Of a DNA stretch of 64,000 bases, positions 53,203 to 62,422 are shown piece after piece. Made by a program: the position numbers and the translations under genes. A model generated the notes under the pieces. The model did no database searches. It saw only the letters and a list, made by a program, of their open reading frames with translations, and was not told the DNA's origin. The stretch comes from Oxalobacteraceae bacterium. GTDB taxonomy: Bacteria; Pseudomonadota; Gammaproteobacteria; Burkholderiales; Burkholderiaceae_D. Position 1 is the stretch's first letter. The number at the start of each line of letters is the position of its first letter. The DNA lies in assembly GCA_013284265.1 (NCBI GenBank), contig JABTBR010000036.1, positions 1 to 64,000 on the forward strand. Direction: 5' to 3'.

Positions 53203-54369
53203 ATGTCCACACAAGCAGCCTTTGCATTCAGCACGATTCCCCAGTTCCTGTCCGAGCCTGGCGCCGCGCGCCAGCTGGGCGAGCATCTGCGTTCCCGCTT
53301 TCCCGATGCGCGCCGCGCCCTGCTGGTAACCGACCCCGGCTTCCTGCGCACCGGTCTGGTGGAGGCGCCGCTGGCCAGCCTGCAGCAGAGCGGCATCGCC
53401 ACCAGCGTCTATGCGGACGTGATGGCCGATCCGCCGGAAGCGGTGGTGCTGGCGGCGGTGGAGGCGGCGCAGGCCCATCGGGCCGACATCATCATCGGCC
53501 TGGGCGGCGGCAGTTCGATGGACGTGGCCAAGCTGATCGCGGTGCTGGCCGGCACCCCGCAGGCCTTGAGCGGCATCTACGGCATCGGCAATGTGCAGGG
53601 CCGCCGGCTGCCGCTGGTGCAGATCCCAACGACCGCCGGGACCGGCTCGGAAGTCACTAATATCGCCATCGTCACCACCGGCGCTACCACCAAGATGGGG
53701 GTGGTGGCACCGCAACTCTATGCCGATTTTGCATTGCTCGACGCGGAACTGACGCTGGGCCTGCCAGCCATGGTGACGGCCGCAACCGGTATCGATGCGA
53801 TGGTGCATGCGATCGAGGCCTATACCAGCAAGCATAAAAAGAACCCGCTGTCCGATATGCTGGCGCGCGAAGCGCTCAGCCTCTTGTCCCGCAACCTGAT
53901 CCTGGCCTGCGAAGATGGCCGCAACCTGGCCGCGCGCCAGGCCATGCTGCTTGGCGCGATGCTGGCCGGACAAGCCTTCGCCAACGCGCCGGTGGCGGCG
54001 GTGCATGCCCTGGCCTATCCGATAGGCGGAGTGTTTCACGTGCCACATGGCTTGTCGAACTCGCTGGTGCTGCCCCATGTGCTGCGCTTCAACGCCCCGG
54101 CGGCGGCGCCGCTCTACGCCGAACTGGCGGCGGTGGTGGTGCCGGACGCCAGCGGTTCGGTGGAAGCGCGGGCCGAGGCCTTGACTGTTGCGATGCAACA
54201 AATTGCCACATTAACAGGCATCCAGCGCAATCTGCAGCAAGTGGGCATCGCCGAATCCGACCTGGACCGGCTGGCCGACGAAGCCATGCTGCAGACCCGT
54301 TTGCTCGGAAACAATCCCCGTGAAGTCACCCGCGCCGATGCCCGCGCCATTTATCAGGCGGCGCTGTGA
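53203..54369 (+). CDS. Iron-containing alcohol dehydrogenase
   Basis: A 388-residue group III dehydrogenase. The NAD-binding segment is IIIGLGGGSSMDVAKL, followed by IPTTAGTGSEVTN; iron ligands lie in DAELTLGLP, GIDAMVHAIEAYTS and FHVPHGLSNS (His, His). It likely oxidises a short alcohol or reduces an aldehyde or ketone. The ATG at 53203 is preferred since the frame upstream is not conserved. It ends 165 bp before the peptide gene at 54535. A parS-like sequence lies inside (54032-54047). Confidence 0.92.
   Translation: MSTQAAFAFSTIPQFLSEPGAARQLGEHLRSRFPDARRALLVTDPGFLRTGLVEAPLASLQQSGIATSVYADVMADPPEAVVLAAVEAAQAHRADIIIGLGGGSSMDVAKLIAVLAGTPQALSGIYGIGNVQGRRLPLVQIPTTAGTGSEVTNIAIVTTGATTKMGVVAPQLYADFALLDAELTLGLPAMVTAATGIDAMVHAIEAYTSKHKKNPLSDMLAREALSLLSRNLILACEDGRNLAARQAMLLGAMLAGQAFANAPVAAVHALAYPIGGVFHVPHGLSNSLVLPHVLRFNAPAAAPLYAELAAVVVPDASGSVEARAEALTVAMQQIATLTGIQRNLQQVGIAESDLDRLADEAMLQTRLLGNNPREVTRADARAIYQAAL
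54032..54047 (-). promoter_or_regulatory. Possible third parS site (one mismatch)
   Basis: On the minus strand TGTGGCACGTGAAACA differs from the parS consensus TGTTNCACGTGAAACA at one position. It lies within the alcohol dehydrogenase gene, 1.8 kb from site 2. Confidence 0.5.
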
Positions 54370-54534
54370 GGGCCGCAGCCTTCACCTAATACACCACGGG
54401 GCAAAGTCAAGCTGCGACGTTTGAGCCAGCTCGAACACTGGATAAACAGGGCGCGTAGTGTTTGTTGGGCCATCTGCCTTGCCAGCAGACAGGCCAACAT
54501 CCACAGCCGTCAAAAAATATTCAGGAGGTGTACC

Positions 54535-54771
54535 ATGGCCGATTCAGACCGCATAGACAGCATCATGAAAAAGCTGCGCGACAGTTCCGTGCTCAGCATT
54601 AACGAGCTGCACGAACTCCAGTCCCGCGTCGATCAGATCGAATCCCTGGGACGGGCCGCGTCTTCCCACCACGACTCCCATACCTCGCCCAACTCGCATC
54701 ACTCGCAGCACCATACCAATGTCGCCGATATCGCCGGCGTGCTGGAGCGTATGTCGCAGCGAAAGGCCTAG
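54535..54771 (+). CDS. Small His-rich protein, candidate precursor peptide
   Basis: A 78-residue protein with a strong Shine-Dalgarno (AGGAGG at 54523-54528, six bases before the ATG). The first 40 residues form an acidic helical part (SDRIDSIMKKLRDSSVLSIN, then ELHELQSRVDQIESLG), like a leader peptide. The next part is rich in His, Ser and Asn (SSHHDSHTSPNSHHSQHHTN), and the end is IAGVLERMSQRKA. It is directly before a HExxH-type enzyme of the peptide beta-hydroxylase family, so a role as the modified peptide is plausible. No known family is recognised. The frame stays open beyond its TAG into that enzyme. Confidence 0.7.
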   Translation: MADSDRIDSIMKKLRDSSVLSINELHELQSRVDQIESLGRAASSHHDSHTSPNSHHSQHHTNVADIAGVLERMSQRKA

Positions 54772-54960
54772 GCCGGCGAGCACAGCGCTCACAGTTACAG
54801 CGGCGCCCGCGGCCCGCAGTCGGCAGCCAGCCAACCGCCGGGCCGGACGAATCCGCGCACTTCGTCCCGCGCCGCTATTTTTCCCTGCTCAAAAACCGGC
54901 TGGGGCTGGTCCTGCGACGGATCTGGCCGGTTGACTGAACACGCCTTTGCGGAGCGTCCC

Positions 54961-57792
54961 ATGAAATCCGACTTGCCCGAATTCCCCCTGCTGCCCATCG
55001 CCGAAGTCGACGCGATGCTGGCCGACCATCCCTTCGGCGACAGCGCCTACATCACCGAACAACTGCTGCAAACCTACCAACGGCGGCTGGCCGGACTGGC
55101 CGAACAACTGCCGTCGGCGGCCCTGCTTCAGGCGGCCACCGCCAAACTCCCCTTCCATCTGCGCTACCGCACCCTGGGCGATACGATCATGCGTTGCGCG
55201 ATTCAGCACGCGCGGGTGCAGGTCGAATCCGGCGAACCCTACGGCCTGCCGCTGGAACAATGCGAGGAACTGTTCCTGGCGGCGGTCAGCGCACTCGAAC
55301 AGGGCCAGGTCGGACTGCTCGGTTCCGGCCTCGGCGAACGGCTGGGGCCGGAGCCGCATCTGGGCTGGGTCTGGGATCAGCACTGCGAAGACACGGTCTT
55401 CAAGCGCGCCTTCGAGCGGGTGCTGCAAATGAACTACGGCGATGAGCTGCCCTGTATGCCCACGCCGGAAGAGCTGAGCGTGCTGCGCCAGGCGGTCGCT
55501 ATCCTGAACCAGTTGCTGCCGCGCTCCAGTAACAGCGCGCTCAGCCACACACATATCGTTGCCGTCTATCCGCTGGCCGGGGTCTGGGCCAGCCGCATGT
55601 CCAGTTCCGAATACCGCATCGGCGGCACGATTTTCCTGAGCCGGCGCGTGCTGGCCAATCCCTGGACCGCCGCCGAGCATCTGTACCACGAGTCGCTGCA
55701 CCAGCAGATTTACGACTTGCGCACCGGCCACCAGTTGCTCGACGAATCCTTCGCCCGGCCCGATGCGCCGCTGACCCACTCGCCCTGGAACCGGCCCGAT
55801 GCCGACCGCGGCAACTATTGGGACCTGCACCGGGCGCTGGCGGCGTTTCACGTGTACGCGCATCTGGCACTGCTGTGTACGGCGGCGGATCAGCATCCGG
55901 CGCTGCAGCAGCAGTACGGACCGGTGCGCATGGTGGGTCGGCGCACGGCCACGGTGCGCGCGCATTATCTGCGCGAACAGATCGCCGCCCTGTCCTGGGA
56001 TGAGCTGGGGCCGGCCGGCAAGCGCCTGCATGCCTGGTTTGCCCAGCTGATGGAATTGCTCGATCCGGCACCGCCCGCACCGGGCGCCGACGCCCATCTG
56101 TTGCTAGACCGCTATTGGCGCGAAACCAATGCCATCGCCGGCCTACCACCGGCCCGGCAGGAACTGGCCGCGCCCCGGCTGGCCACGCTGGCCGACAAGG
56201 AGTGCAAGGTGGCGGCGCAGATCCTGCAGGCGATGGGGCAGGATGGACAGGCACTGGAAACGGCCCGACAGCAACTGGCGCAGCAGGCTCCCCTCGCCTA
56301 CTTCAACGCCGTGCGCAATCTGATCGTCAGCCGCATCCTGGAAGCAGCGCAGCCGGACTTCCGCCTGTCCAGATCGGGCGTGGCCGAAGGGCTGGTGCGC
56401 CAGATGGTGGAGGATTCCAGCGAGGTACTGCGGCTGATGCTGGAGCGCGACCTGCCGCGCGACAGCGTGCAGACGGCCGACCGCGGACGCCATCCCGGCC
56501 TGAAATCGGTACTGGCCAAGGTGCGCCGGGGGATGGCGCTCAGCGATCAGGAGTTGCAACGGTTGCAACGTCATCTGGCCGGACCGGCTGCGCCGGCGCC
56601 GGGTAGCACACCAGCGCCAGCAAGCGCAGGCGGCGAAGCCAATCAGACACAATCCACCCGCGTAACACAGGGGTCTGAGCCGCCAGGACCAGGCGTCCCC
56701 ATCGCCCCAGCACTTGGCACCGGGTTTACACAGCAGGAAACCTCCTTGCCCGGCCACGCCAGCAGCGCCGGCGCCGAACGGCTGGCCCAGCGCAGCGGCG
56801 CCGGCATCCACGGCCTCTACCGTGGTGCGCAACAACTGCTGGTATCGAACATCGGCCTCGGCACCTATCGCGGCGAAGCCGACGATGCCACCGACGCCGC
56901 CTATGCCAGCGCCGTGCAGCAGTCGCTGCGCGCCGGCGTCAACCTGATCGATACCTCGCTGAACTACCGCAAGCAGCGTTCCGAACGCAGTGTGGCGCTG
57001 GGCCTGCGCCGCTTTATTGAGCAGGATGGCGGCAGCCGCGATGAAGCCGTGATCTGCAGCAAAGGCGGTTTCCTGGTGCCGGACGCGATCGACATGGACA
57101 GCTTCACCGTAGCCGATGTGGTGGGCGGCAGCCACTGCATGGCGCCCGGTTTCCTGCGCGACCAGATCGCGCGCAGCCGCCGCAACCTGGGACTGGACAC
57201 GATCGATGTCTACTATCTGCACAATCCCGAGTTCCAGCTCGGCTTCGTCGAGCCCGCCACTTTTATCCAGCGCATCCGTGAGGCCTTCGGCGCCATGGAG
57301 CAGGCGGTCGCCGACGGCCATATTCAATATTACGGTACAGCAACATGGACAGGCTATCGGGGCGCTGGACTGTCGTTGCGCCAGCTGGTGGACATTGCCC
57401 ATGAACTGGCCGGGCAGGCCCATCATTTCCGTTTCATCGAACTACCCTTCAGCCTGGGCGCGCCGGAAGCGTATGCGGCATGGAATGCGGATGGCGGCAG
57501 CCTGCTGACGCTGGCCACTGAGCTCGACATGACGGTGATCGCCAGCGCCTCGCTGTGGCAGGGCAAGCTGGCCAGCGATCTGCCGGAGGAAGTGCTGGAC
57601 ATGATGCCGGGCCTGAACACGGATGCGCAGCGGGCGCTGCAGTTCAGCCGCTCCACGCCGGGCATCGCCTCGGCGCTGGTGGGCATGCGCCAGCCGGGGC
57701 ATGTGGCCAGCAATCTGCAGCTGGCGCAAGTGCCGGCTATGGGACCGGGACCGTATGAAAGGCTGCGCCGGGCTTTGCTGCGGGCGAGCTGA
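54961..57792 (+). CDS. HExxH-type peptide beta-hydroxylase-like domain fused to an aldo/keto reductase
   Basis: A 943-residue protein from the ATG at 54961 (GGAG six bases upstream). Residues 1-540 resemble the HExxH-motif peptide-modification family: metal motif H243-E-S-L-H247 in AAEHLYHESLHQQIYD, with H297/H301 (FHVYAHLAL) as a possible third ligand. In that family, iron and 2-oxoglutarate drive beta-hydroxylation of precursor peptides; this is from knowledge of the family. A Pro/Ala/Gly-rich linker (541-600) leads to an aldo/keto reductase (about 625-940) with an intact tetrad: D664 (LIDTSLNYR), Y669, K701 (CSKGGF) and H754 (YYLHNPE). The fusion is unusual. The likely partner is the His-rich peptide encoded 189 bp upstream. 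Confidence 0.75.
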   Translation: MKSDLPEFPLLPIAEVDAMLADHPFGDSAYITEQLLQTYQRRLAGLAEQLPSAALLQAATAKLPFHLRYRTLGDTIMRCAIQHARVQVESGEPYGLPLEQCEELFLAAVSALEQGQVGLLGSGLGERLGPEPHLGWVWDQHCEDTVFKRAFERVLQMNYGDELPCMPTPEELSVLRQAVAILNQLLPRSSNSALSHTHIVAVYPLAGVWASRMSSSEYRIGGTIFLSRRVLANPWTAAEHLYHESLHQQIYDLRTGHQLLDESFARPDAPLTHSPWNRPDADRGNYWDLHRALAAFHVYAHLALLCTAADQHPALQQQYGPVRMVGRRTATVRAHYLREQIAALSWDELGPAGKRLHAWFAQLMELLDPAPPAPGADAHLLLDRYWRETNAIAGLPPARQELAAPRLATLADKECKVAAQILQAMGQDGQALETARQQLAQQAPLAYFNAVRNLIVSRILEAAQPDFRLSRSGVAEGLVRQMVEDSSEVLRLMLERDLPRDSVQTADRGRHPGLKSVLAKVRRGMALSDQELQRLQRHLAGPAAPAPGSTPAPASAGGEANQTQSTRVTQGSEPPGPGVPIAPALGTGFTQQETSLPGHASSAGAERLAQRSGAGIHGLYRGAQQLLVSNIGLGTYRGEADDATDAAYASAVQQSLRAGVNLIDTSLNYRKQRSERSVALGLRRFIEQDGGSRDEAVICSKGGFLVPDAIDMDSFTVADVVGGSHCMAPGFLRDQIARSRRNLGLDTIDVYYLHNPEFQLGFVEPATFIQRIREAFGAMEQAVADGHIQYYGTATWTGYRGAGLSLRQLVDIAHELAGQAHHFRFIELPFSLGAPEAYAAWNADGGSLLTLATELDMTVIASASLWQGKLASDLPEEVLDMMPGLNTDAQRALQFSRSTPGIASALVGMRQPGHVASNLQLAQVPAMGPGPYERLRRALLRAS

Positions 57793-57864
57793 GCGGCAAA
57801 GCCTGTCTGCAATGTCGCCAATTGAAGAGAAATGCTCGCTGGATGGCCGGCGGCAGCAGCCAAA

Positions 57865-57946
57865 AACCCACGGCAAAGAGCCGGGGTCTGACCCGCCGGG
57901 TCAGACCCCAGGGGTACGCCGTGGGTTCTAAGAGCACTGTGGCGTC
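57865..57946. repeat. Dispersed palindromic repeat, copy 7
   Basis: Arms AACCCACGGC (57865-57874) and GCCGTGGGTT (57918-57927) around the inner palindrome, with a more diverged tail (TTCTAAGAGCACTGTGGCG). The left flank GGCCGGCGGCAGCAGCC is like that of copies 2 and 4. The AAAGAGCCGG side is on the left, as in copies 3 and 4. Confidence 0.9.
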
Positions 57947-58126
57947 TTAAATGAGCGGCAAGACGGTTTGCTTGCGCTATCTTGCACCCGCCAAGGCACA
58001 TACGGGTCCGCCAGCGCGCTTGGCGAGCTCAACAGCAACTCGGACGCATTCCATGCTTGAAAACGCCTGTACGGCCCTGTAAACCGTTTCCACCCTGCTG
58101 ATTTACCTTCTAAAGCCGCCTCTGAA

Positions 58127-58161
58127 TGAAAAACGAGCGCGCCAAGCCACAGCGCGCCCCT
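58127..58161 (-). terminator. Terminator of the oligomer hydrolase gene
   Basis: On the minus strand GGGCGCGCT pairs with GGCGCGCTC (one mismatch) around a short loop, and GTTTTTC follows. It lies about 10 bp after the stop codon. Confidence 0.75.
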
Positions 58162-58170
58162 TTCCTGCTA

Positions 58171-60240
58171 TCAGTTCGGCACGTCGACCACGGTACCGCT
58201 GACATTGATCGCATTCCCCGCCGCCGGGGTGGCGGCAATCGGCGGCACATTGGCCACGGTGATCAAGCTCAAGTTATCGGCCCGCGTGACCGTATGCACC
58301 ACCTGCGATGGCGGCAAAGGCGACGCCGTGCTGTTCTTCAAGTGCGCCATCATCGCATCGAGCGCGCGGAACAGATACACGTGCAGCGGCACGATAAGGG
58401 TCGGCACCGCGTTGCTGAAACTATCAAAGTGGTTGGTGTTGGTCACTTCGATATAGCGCAGCTTGCTGCTGGCGCCTTCGACAGCAGCGTTCAGGCCCAG
58501 ATAGGCGCGCGAGGCCTGATTCACGGGAATCAGGGTATCGCTGCGCCCGTGCACGATCAGCGCCGGCTTGCCGCGTAAATTGCCGGTGGCGCCGACCTCG
58601 GCCATCCCCGCCTTGACCCGGTTGCTCTGGGCCAGCAGCGTTCCCGTCAGCGCAGCGCCCGTCACCGGATCGGTGCCGGTCGCCAGACTGCGCAGGCACA
58701 GGAAACCGTCCAGCGACTGGTCACCCAGCGCGGTGCTCGGCGACACACCAAAGTTATATGCTTTGGCGCCGCCAACCGAGTTCTCGTACACCACACTGCC
58801 GAGGATGCCGTTCATGGTGGCGAAGCTGGCGGCCTTCTGGTCGGCCGTGTAAGCCAGCGGCAGGCCGGCGGCATCGGTCGCGGCAAAGCTGAAGCCGCAC
58901 ACATTGTCGCTCACGGAGAACTTGCCGTAGGCATTCGCATAGGTGACGGCCACCAGAATGTTGGTGCCCGCGTGCGAAGCCTGCAGTGCATCGGAATCGG
59001 CCAGCCAGCCATAGGCTTTCAGGCGGGCCTTGGCGTCGGCCTGCTGGGAGACCAGATCTGCGCCGCTCAGCAGGCTCTTGCCCACCAGCGCGGTACAGCG
59101 TCCGGCGCTGCCGGCGATGCAGGGCTGGTACAAGGCGGCATAGGTGGCGTAATCGTACAACTGCTTGCCCTGCCCGCTGACAGCCACGCCGCCCTGGCGT
59201 ATCGTGTAGCCGCTGGAAGTCTTGGGCTGGATCTGCGGTTCGCTGGCGGCCACGCCATTGATCAGTCCCTTGGTATCCTGTTCCGCCGCCAGCAGCGCCG
59301 AGCCGGCGCCGTTCGAAATACTCGATGCGATGACCACCGTATTGCGCGGCGTCAGGCGCACGATCTTGGTCTTGTTGTCGCTCGACAGCACGCCGTATTT
59401 TTCGTTCAGCACATAGTAGGCGAACTCCACCGCCTGCAAGGTCAGCTTGCCCCAGTCCTTCTCGGGATTCTGCTGCGAGTGGGCATGCTTGAACGCGATC
59501 CGGTTCGGCGAGGCGGCGGCAAAAGCGGCGCGCTCGCTGTCCGTCAGGGCCGGTGCGAAATGGGCATTCTTGCCCGCCGCGCTACGGGTGGCGCGCACGC
59601 CGTTCTGCAGGTTCACGCTGTCGTCGTCGAAGGTGTACAGGCCGATGCCGCTGCCCTTGTCGATATAGGCGACCGCGCAATTATTCTTCAGTCCCCATTC
59701 GCCGGCGCTGCCGATCGCGCCATAAATCCCGCGCGAGCCGCTGGACGTGCCGGTGATGATGCAGGCGGCGGCCGGGTCGAAGCCGGCCGGCACCTGCACC
59801 ATCAGCGTGACGTTCTGCTTGCCGCTGCCGTCGTCGGAATAGGCCAGGTATTCCGTGCCGGCGATCTTGCCTTCGCCGCTGCCGATATTGCCCTTGGCAT
59901 CCACATTCGGGCCGTACAGGGTGCCGTAGCCGCTGTTGGCGGCGATGTCGAGCACGGCGCGGTAGTTGGCATAGATGGCGTTGCGGCGCAGTTCGGCGGC
60001 GGTCGGCTGGGCCGGGTTGGCATACAGCGGCGCGGCGGCGGCGGCCAGGCCGGTCTTGCCCAGGCCGCCCGTCAGCAAATCGTCGCTCGTGCCGTCGTAG
60101 TTGGTGGTGGTCACGGTGCCCAGATAGGTGGGTAGGACGTTCAGTTCTTCCGGCAGGGTTTTACTGCCGCCGCAGGACACCAGCGCAATGCCGCTCAGCG
60201 CCAGCGCGAGTTTGTTCAGCTTGTATGTTGTATGGTTCAT
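58171..60240 (-). CDS. D-(-)-3-hydroxybutyrate oligomer hydrolase
   Basis: A 689-residue exported hydrolase. The ATG at 60240 has GAGGATGA upstream and begins a lipoprotein-type signal (LALALSGIALVSCGGS). The nucleophile region is VVIASSISNGAGSALLAAEQ, as in 3HB oligomer hydrolases; an acid may lie in IVHGRSDTLIPVNQ and the His in EVTNTNHFDSF. It breaks hydroxybutyrate oligomers to monomer, the step after the depolymerase at 15 kb. The frame upstream to 60474 was rejected. Confidence 0.9.
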   Translation of the reverse strand: MNHTTYKLNKLALALSGIALVSCGGSKTLPEELNVLPTYLGTVTTTNYDGTSDDLLTGGLGKTGLAAAAAPLYANPAQPTAAELRRNAIYANYRAVLDIAANSGYGTLYGPNVDAKGNIGSGEGKIAGTEYLAYSDDGSGKQNVTLMVQVPAGFDPAAACIITGTSSGSRGIYGAIGSAGEWGLKNNCAVAYIDKGSGIGLYTFDDDSVNLQNGVRATRSAAGKNAHFAPALTDSERAAFAAASPNRIAFKHAHSQQNPEKDWGKLTLQAVEFAYYVLNEKYGVLSSDNKTKIVRLTPRNTVVIASSISNGAGSALLAAEQDTKGLINGVAASEPQIQPKTSSGYTIRQGGVAVSGQGKQLYDYATYAALYQPCIAGSAGRCTALVGKSLLSGADLVSQQADAKARLKAYGWLADSDALQASHAGTNILVAVTYANAYGKFSVSDNVCGFSFAATDAAGLPLAYTADQKAASFATMNGILGSVVYENSVGGAKAYNFGVSPSTALGDQSLDGFLCLRSLATGTDPVTGAALTGTLLAQSNRVKAGMAEVGATGNLRGKPALIVHGRSDTLIPVNQASRAYLGLNAAVEGASSKLRYIEVTNTNHFDSFSNAVPTLIVPLHVYLFRALDAMMAHLKNSTASPLPPSQVVHTVTRADNLSLITVANVPPIAATPAAGNAINVSGTVVDVPN

Positions 60241-60403
60241 GTCATCCTCAATCTTCCAATGGGTCAAAAAAAGCGTCAACGGTGCTGCACGGCCGGGCCT
60301 GGGCCTGGGCCTGTCCTCCTGTACGAAAAACTGCATGTTCTTGGATGCCAGGGCCGGCCTCCGGGCGGAACCGGGGCGGCCATGGAAAAGCGTTGCTGCA
60401 ATT

Positions 60404-60430
60404 GAAAACGCCGGACAGCGGGTCCGGCGT
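60404..60430 (-). terminator. Terminator of the liv operon
   Basis: On the minus strand a perfect stem ACGCCGGAC/GTCCGGCGT with a five-base loop is followed by TTTTC. It lies 10 bp after the livM stop. Confidence 0.85.
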
Positions 60431-60439
60431 CGGTCAAGC

Positions 60440-61414
60440 TCAGGCGGGTTTGCCGCCCCCGAAGCGGGCCACAATTTCGCCGATGATGCCCCGGCGGAAC
60501 AGCAGCACGCAGGCGATGAAGATCAGGCCGGTCACCATATTGACGGCTTCGCCCAGGGTCATGAACCACTCGATGCCGGTATGGGTCGCCAGGAAACTGC
60601 CCAGATCGCCCAGCTTGTTCTCCAGCGCGATGATGATCAGCGCGCCCAGAATCGGACCGGCCAGGGTGCCCATGCCGCCCACCAGGGTCATCAGGATGAC
60701 CAGGCCGGACATGCTCCAGTGCACATCGGTCAGGGTTTCAAAGCCCAGCACCACTGTCTTGGTGGCGCCGGCCAGGCCGGCCAGCGCGGCCGACAGCACG
60801 AAGGCCATCAGCTTGTACTTGTCCACGTCGTAACCGAGAGAAATGGCACGCGGTTCGTTTTCCTTGATGGCCTTGAGTACCTGGCCGAAAGGCGAATGCA
60901 CGGTGCGCACGATCAGGGCGAAGCCGGCCACGGCAATGGCCAGTACCACGAAATACAAGGTGGTGTCGTTGGCCAGATCGATGGTGCCGAACAGTTTTCC
61001 ACGTGGAACACCCTGCAAGCCATCCTCGCCGCCGGTCCAGTCATTGGCACGCAGGGCGCCGAAGTAGACCATCTGCGCCAGCGCCAGGGTGATCATGGAG
61101 AAGTAAATGCCCTGGCGGCGTATCGCCAGCAGGCCCATCACCACGCCCACCACGGCCGCGCCGGCCACACCGGCCAACAGGCCCAGCTCGAAAGGCAGGC
61201 CGGCGTTCTTCAGGGCATTGCCGGTCACATAGCCGGCCACCCCGAAGAAGGCCGCGTGGCCGAAGGACAGCAAGCCGGTGAAACCGATCAGCAGATTGAA
61301 GGCGCAGGCGAACAGCGAGAAGCACAGCAACTTCATCAGGAACACCGGATAGCCGATGAAGGGAGCCGCCAGCGCCACCAGCAGGGCAATGCCATAGCCT
61401 ATATTTTTGTTCAT
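60440..61414 (-). CDS. livM: Branched-chain amino-acid ABC transporter, permease LivM
   Basis: A 324-residue permease with about nine membrane helices, including FNLLIGFTGLLSFGHAAFFG with the conserved GLLSFGHA of LivM and the ABC-contact region KAIKENEPRAISLGYDV. It pairs with LivH to form the channel. It starts 10 bp after livH. A CACGTG-containing site (60995-61010) inside is only weakly parS-like. Confidence 0.92.
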   Translation of the reverse strand: MNKNIGYGIALLVALAAPFIGYPVFLMKLLCFSLFACAFNLLIGFTGLLSFGHAAFFGVAGYVTGNALKNAGLPFELGLLAGVAGAAVVGVVMGLLAIRRQGIYFSMITLALAQMVYFGALRANDWTGGEDGLQGVPRGKLFGTIDLANDTTLYFVVLAIAVAGFALIVRTVHSPFGQVLKAIKENEPRAISLGYDVDKYKLMAFVLSAALAGLAGATKTVVLGFETLTDVHWSMSGLVILMTLVGGMGTLAGPILGALIIIALENKLGDLGSFLATHTGIEWFMTLGEAVNMVTGLIFIACVLLFRRGIIGEIVARFGGGKPA

Positions 61415-61424
61415 GGTTAGCCTC

Positions 61425-62309
61425 TTATTTCTCTTTGCCGAACAGACCGGCGGGACGCAGCAGCAGCACGATGACCATCACCACAAACACCACCGTGGCC
61501 GAGCCTTCCGGGTAGAACACCCGGGTCAGGCCCTCGATCACGCCCAGTCCCAGGCCGGTGAGGATGGAACCCATGATCGAGCCCATGCCACCGATCACCA
61601 CAACGGCGAACACGACAATAATGAGGTTGGAGCCCATCAGCGGCTGCACCTGGGTGATAGGCGCGGCCAGCACGCCGGCGAAACCGGCCAGCGCCACGCC
61701 GAAGCCGTAGGTCAGCGTGACCATCAGCGGCACATTGATGCCGAAGGCTTCGACCAGCTTGGGGTTTTCCGTGCCGGCGCGCAGGTAGGCGCCCAGCTTG
61801 GTTTTTTCGATCACATACCAGGTGGCGAAGCAGACCACCAGCGAGGCGACCACCACCCAGGCCCGGTAAATCGGTAGCACCATGAAGCCCAGGTCAGTCG
61901 CGCCCGCCAGTGCTTCCGGCACCGAAAACTGCTGGCCGGAGACGCCGTAGAAGGAGCGGAACACGCCTTCGAGCAGCAGGGTGATGCCGAAAGTGAGCAG
62001 CAAGCCATACAGATGGTCCAGCTTGTAGAGCCAGCGCAGCATGGTTTTTTCGATAATGATGCCGAAGGCACCGACGATCACCGGCGCCAGCACCAGCATC
62101 ACCCAGTAGTTCAGGTTGAAGTAGGCCAGGCCCATCCAGGCGACGAAGGCACCCATCATGTACAGGGCGCCATGGGAGAAGTTAATGACATTGAGCAAGC
62201 CGAAAATGACGGCCAGACCGAGGGAGAGCATCGCGTAGAAAGAGCCGTTGACCAGGCCCAGCAGCAGCTGGCTCATCATCGCTTGCAAGGGAACGCCGAA
62301 TATTTCCAT
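61425..62309 (-). CDS. livH: Branched-chain amino-acid ABC transporter, permease LivH
   Basis: A 294-residue permease with eight or so membrane helices; the conserved segments LLGLVNGSFYAMLSLGLAVI, GLLNVINFSHGALYMMGAF and GGMGSIMGSILTGLGLGVIE mark the LivH class. The ATG at 62309 begins MEIFGVPLQ; the longer frame is not conserved. The gene lies 113 bp after livK. Confidence 0.92.
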   Translation of the reverse strand: MEIFGVPLQAMMSQLLLGLVNGSFYAMLSLGLAVIFGLLNVINFSHGALYMMGAFVAWMGLAYFNLNYWVMLVLAPVIVGAFGIIIEKTMLRWLYKLDHLYGLLLTFGITLLLEGVFRSFYGVSGQQFSVPEALAGATDLGFMVLPIYRAWVVVASLVVCFATWYVIEKTKLGAYLRAGTENPKLVEAFGINVPLMVTLTYGFGVALAGFAGVLAAPITQVQPLMGSNLIIVVFAVVVIGGMGSIMGSILTGLGLGVIEGLTRVFYPEGSATVVFVVMVIVLLLRPAGLFGKEK

Positions 62310-62422
62310 GGCATCACAATACGAAAGAGTGGACAAAGAAAAGCCGCCGCCAGACCGCGCGGCGGCGCGTGATGACATCGGGGCCAGGCGCCGTTGCGGC
62401 GCCCCGCCCCATCAGCGCCGGC

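Larger units (their letters stand above)
57793..58170. other. Intergenic region with repeat and terminator
   Basis: Between the convergent fusion gene and the oligomer hydrolase lie repeat copy 7 (57865-57946) and a minus-strand terminator (58127-58161). The remaining roughly 180 bp show no gene or recognisable signal. Confidence 0.7.

Noticed and set aside
57820..57931. Short frames within the repeats giving peptides such as KTHGKEPG or THGVPLGSDP
   Set aside because: They come from the repeat sequence itself and recur at every copy; they have no ribosome sites and vary with orientation.
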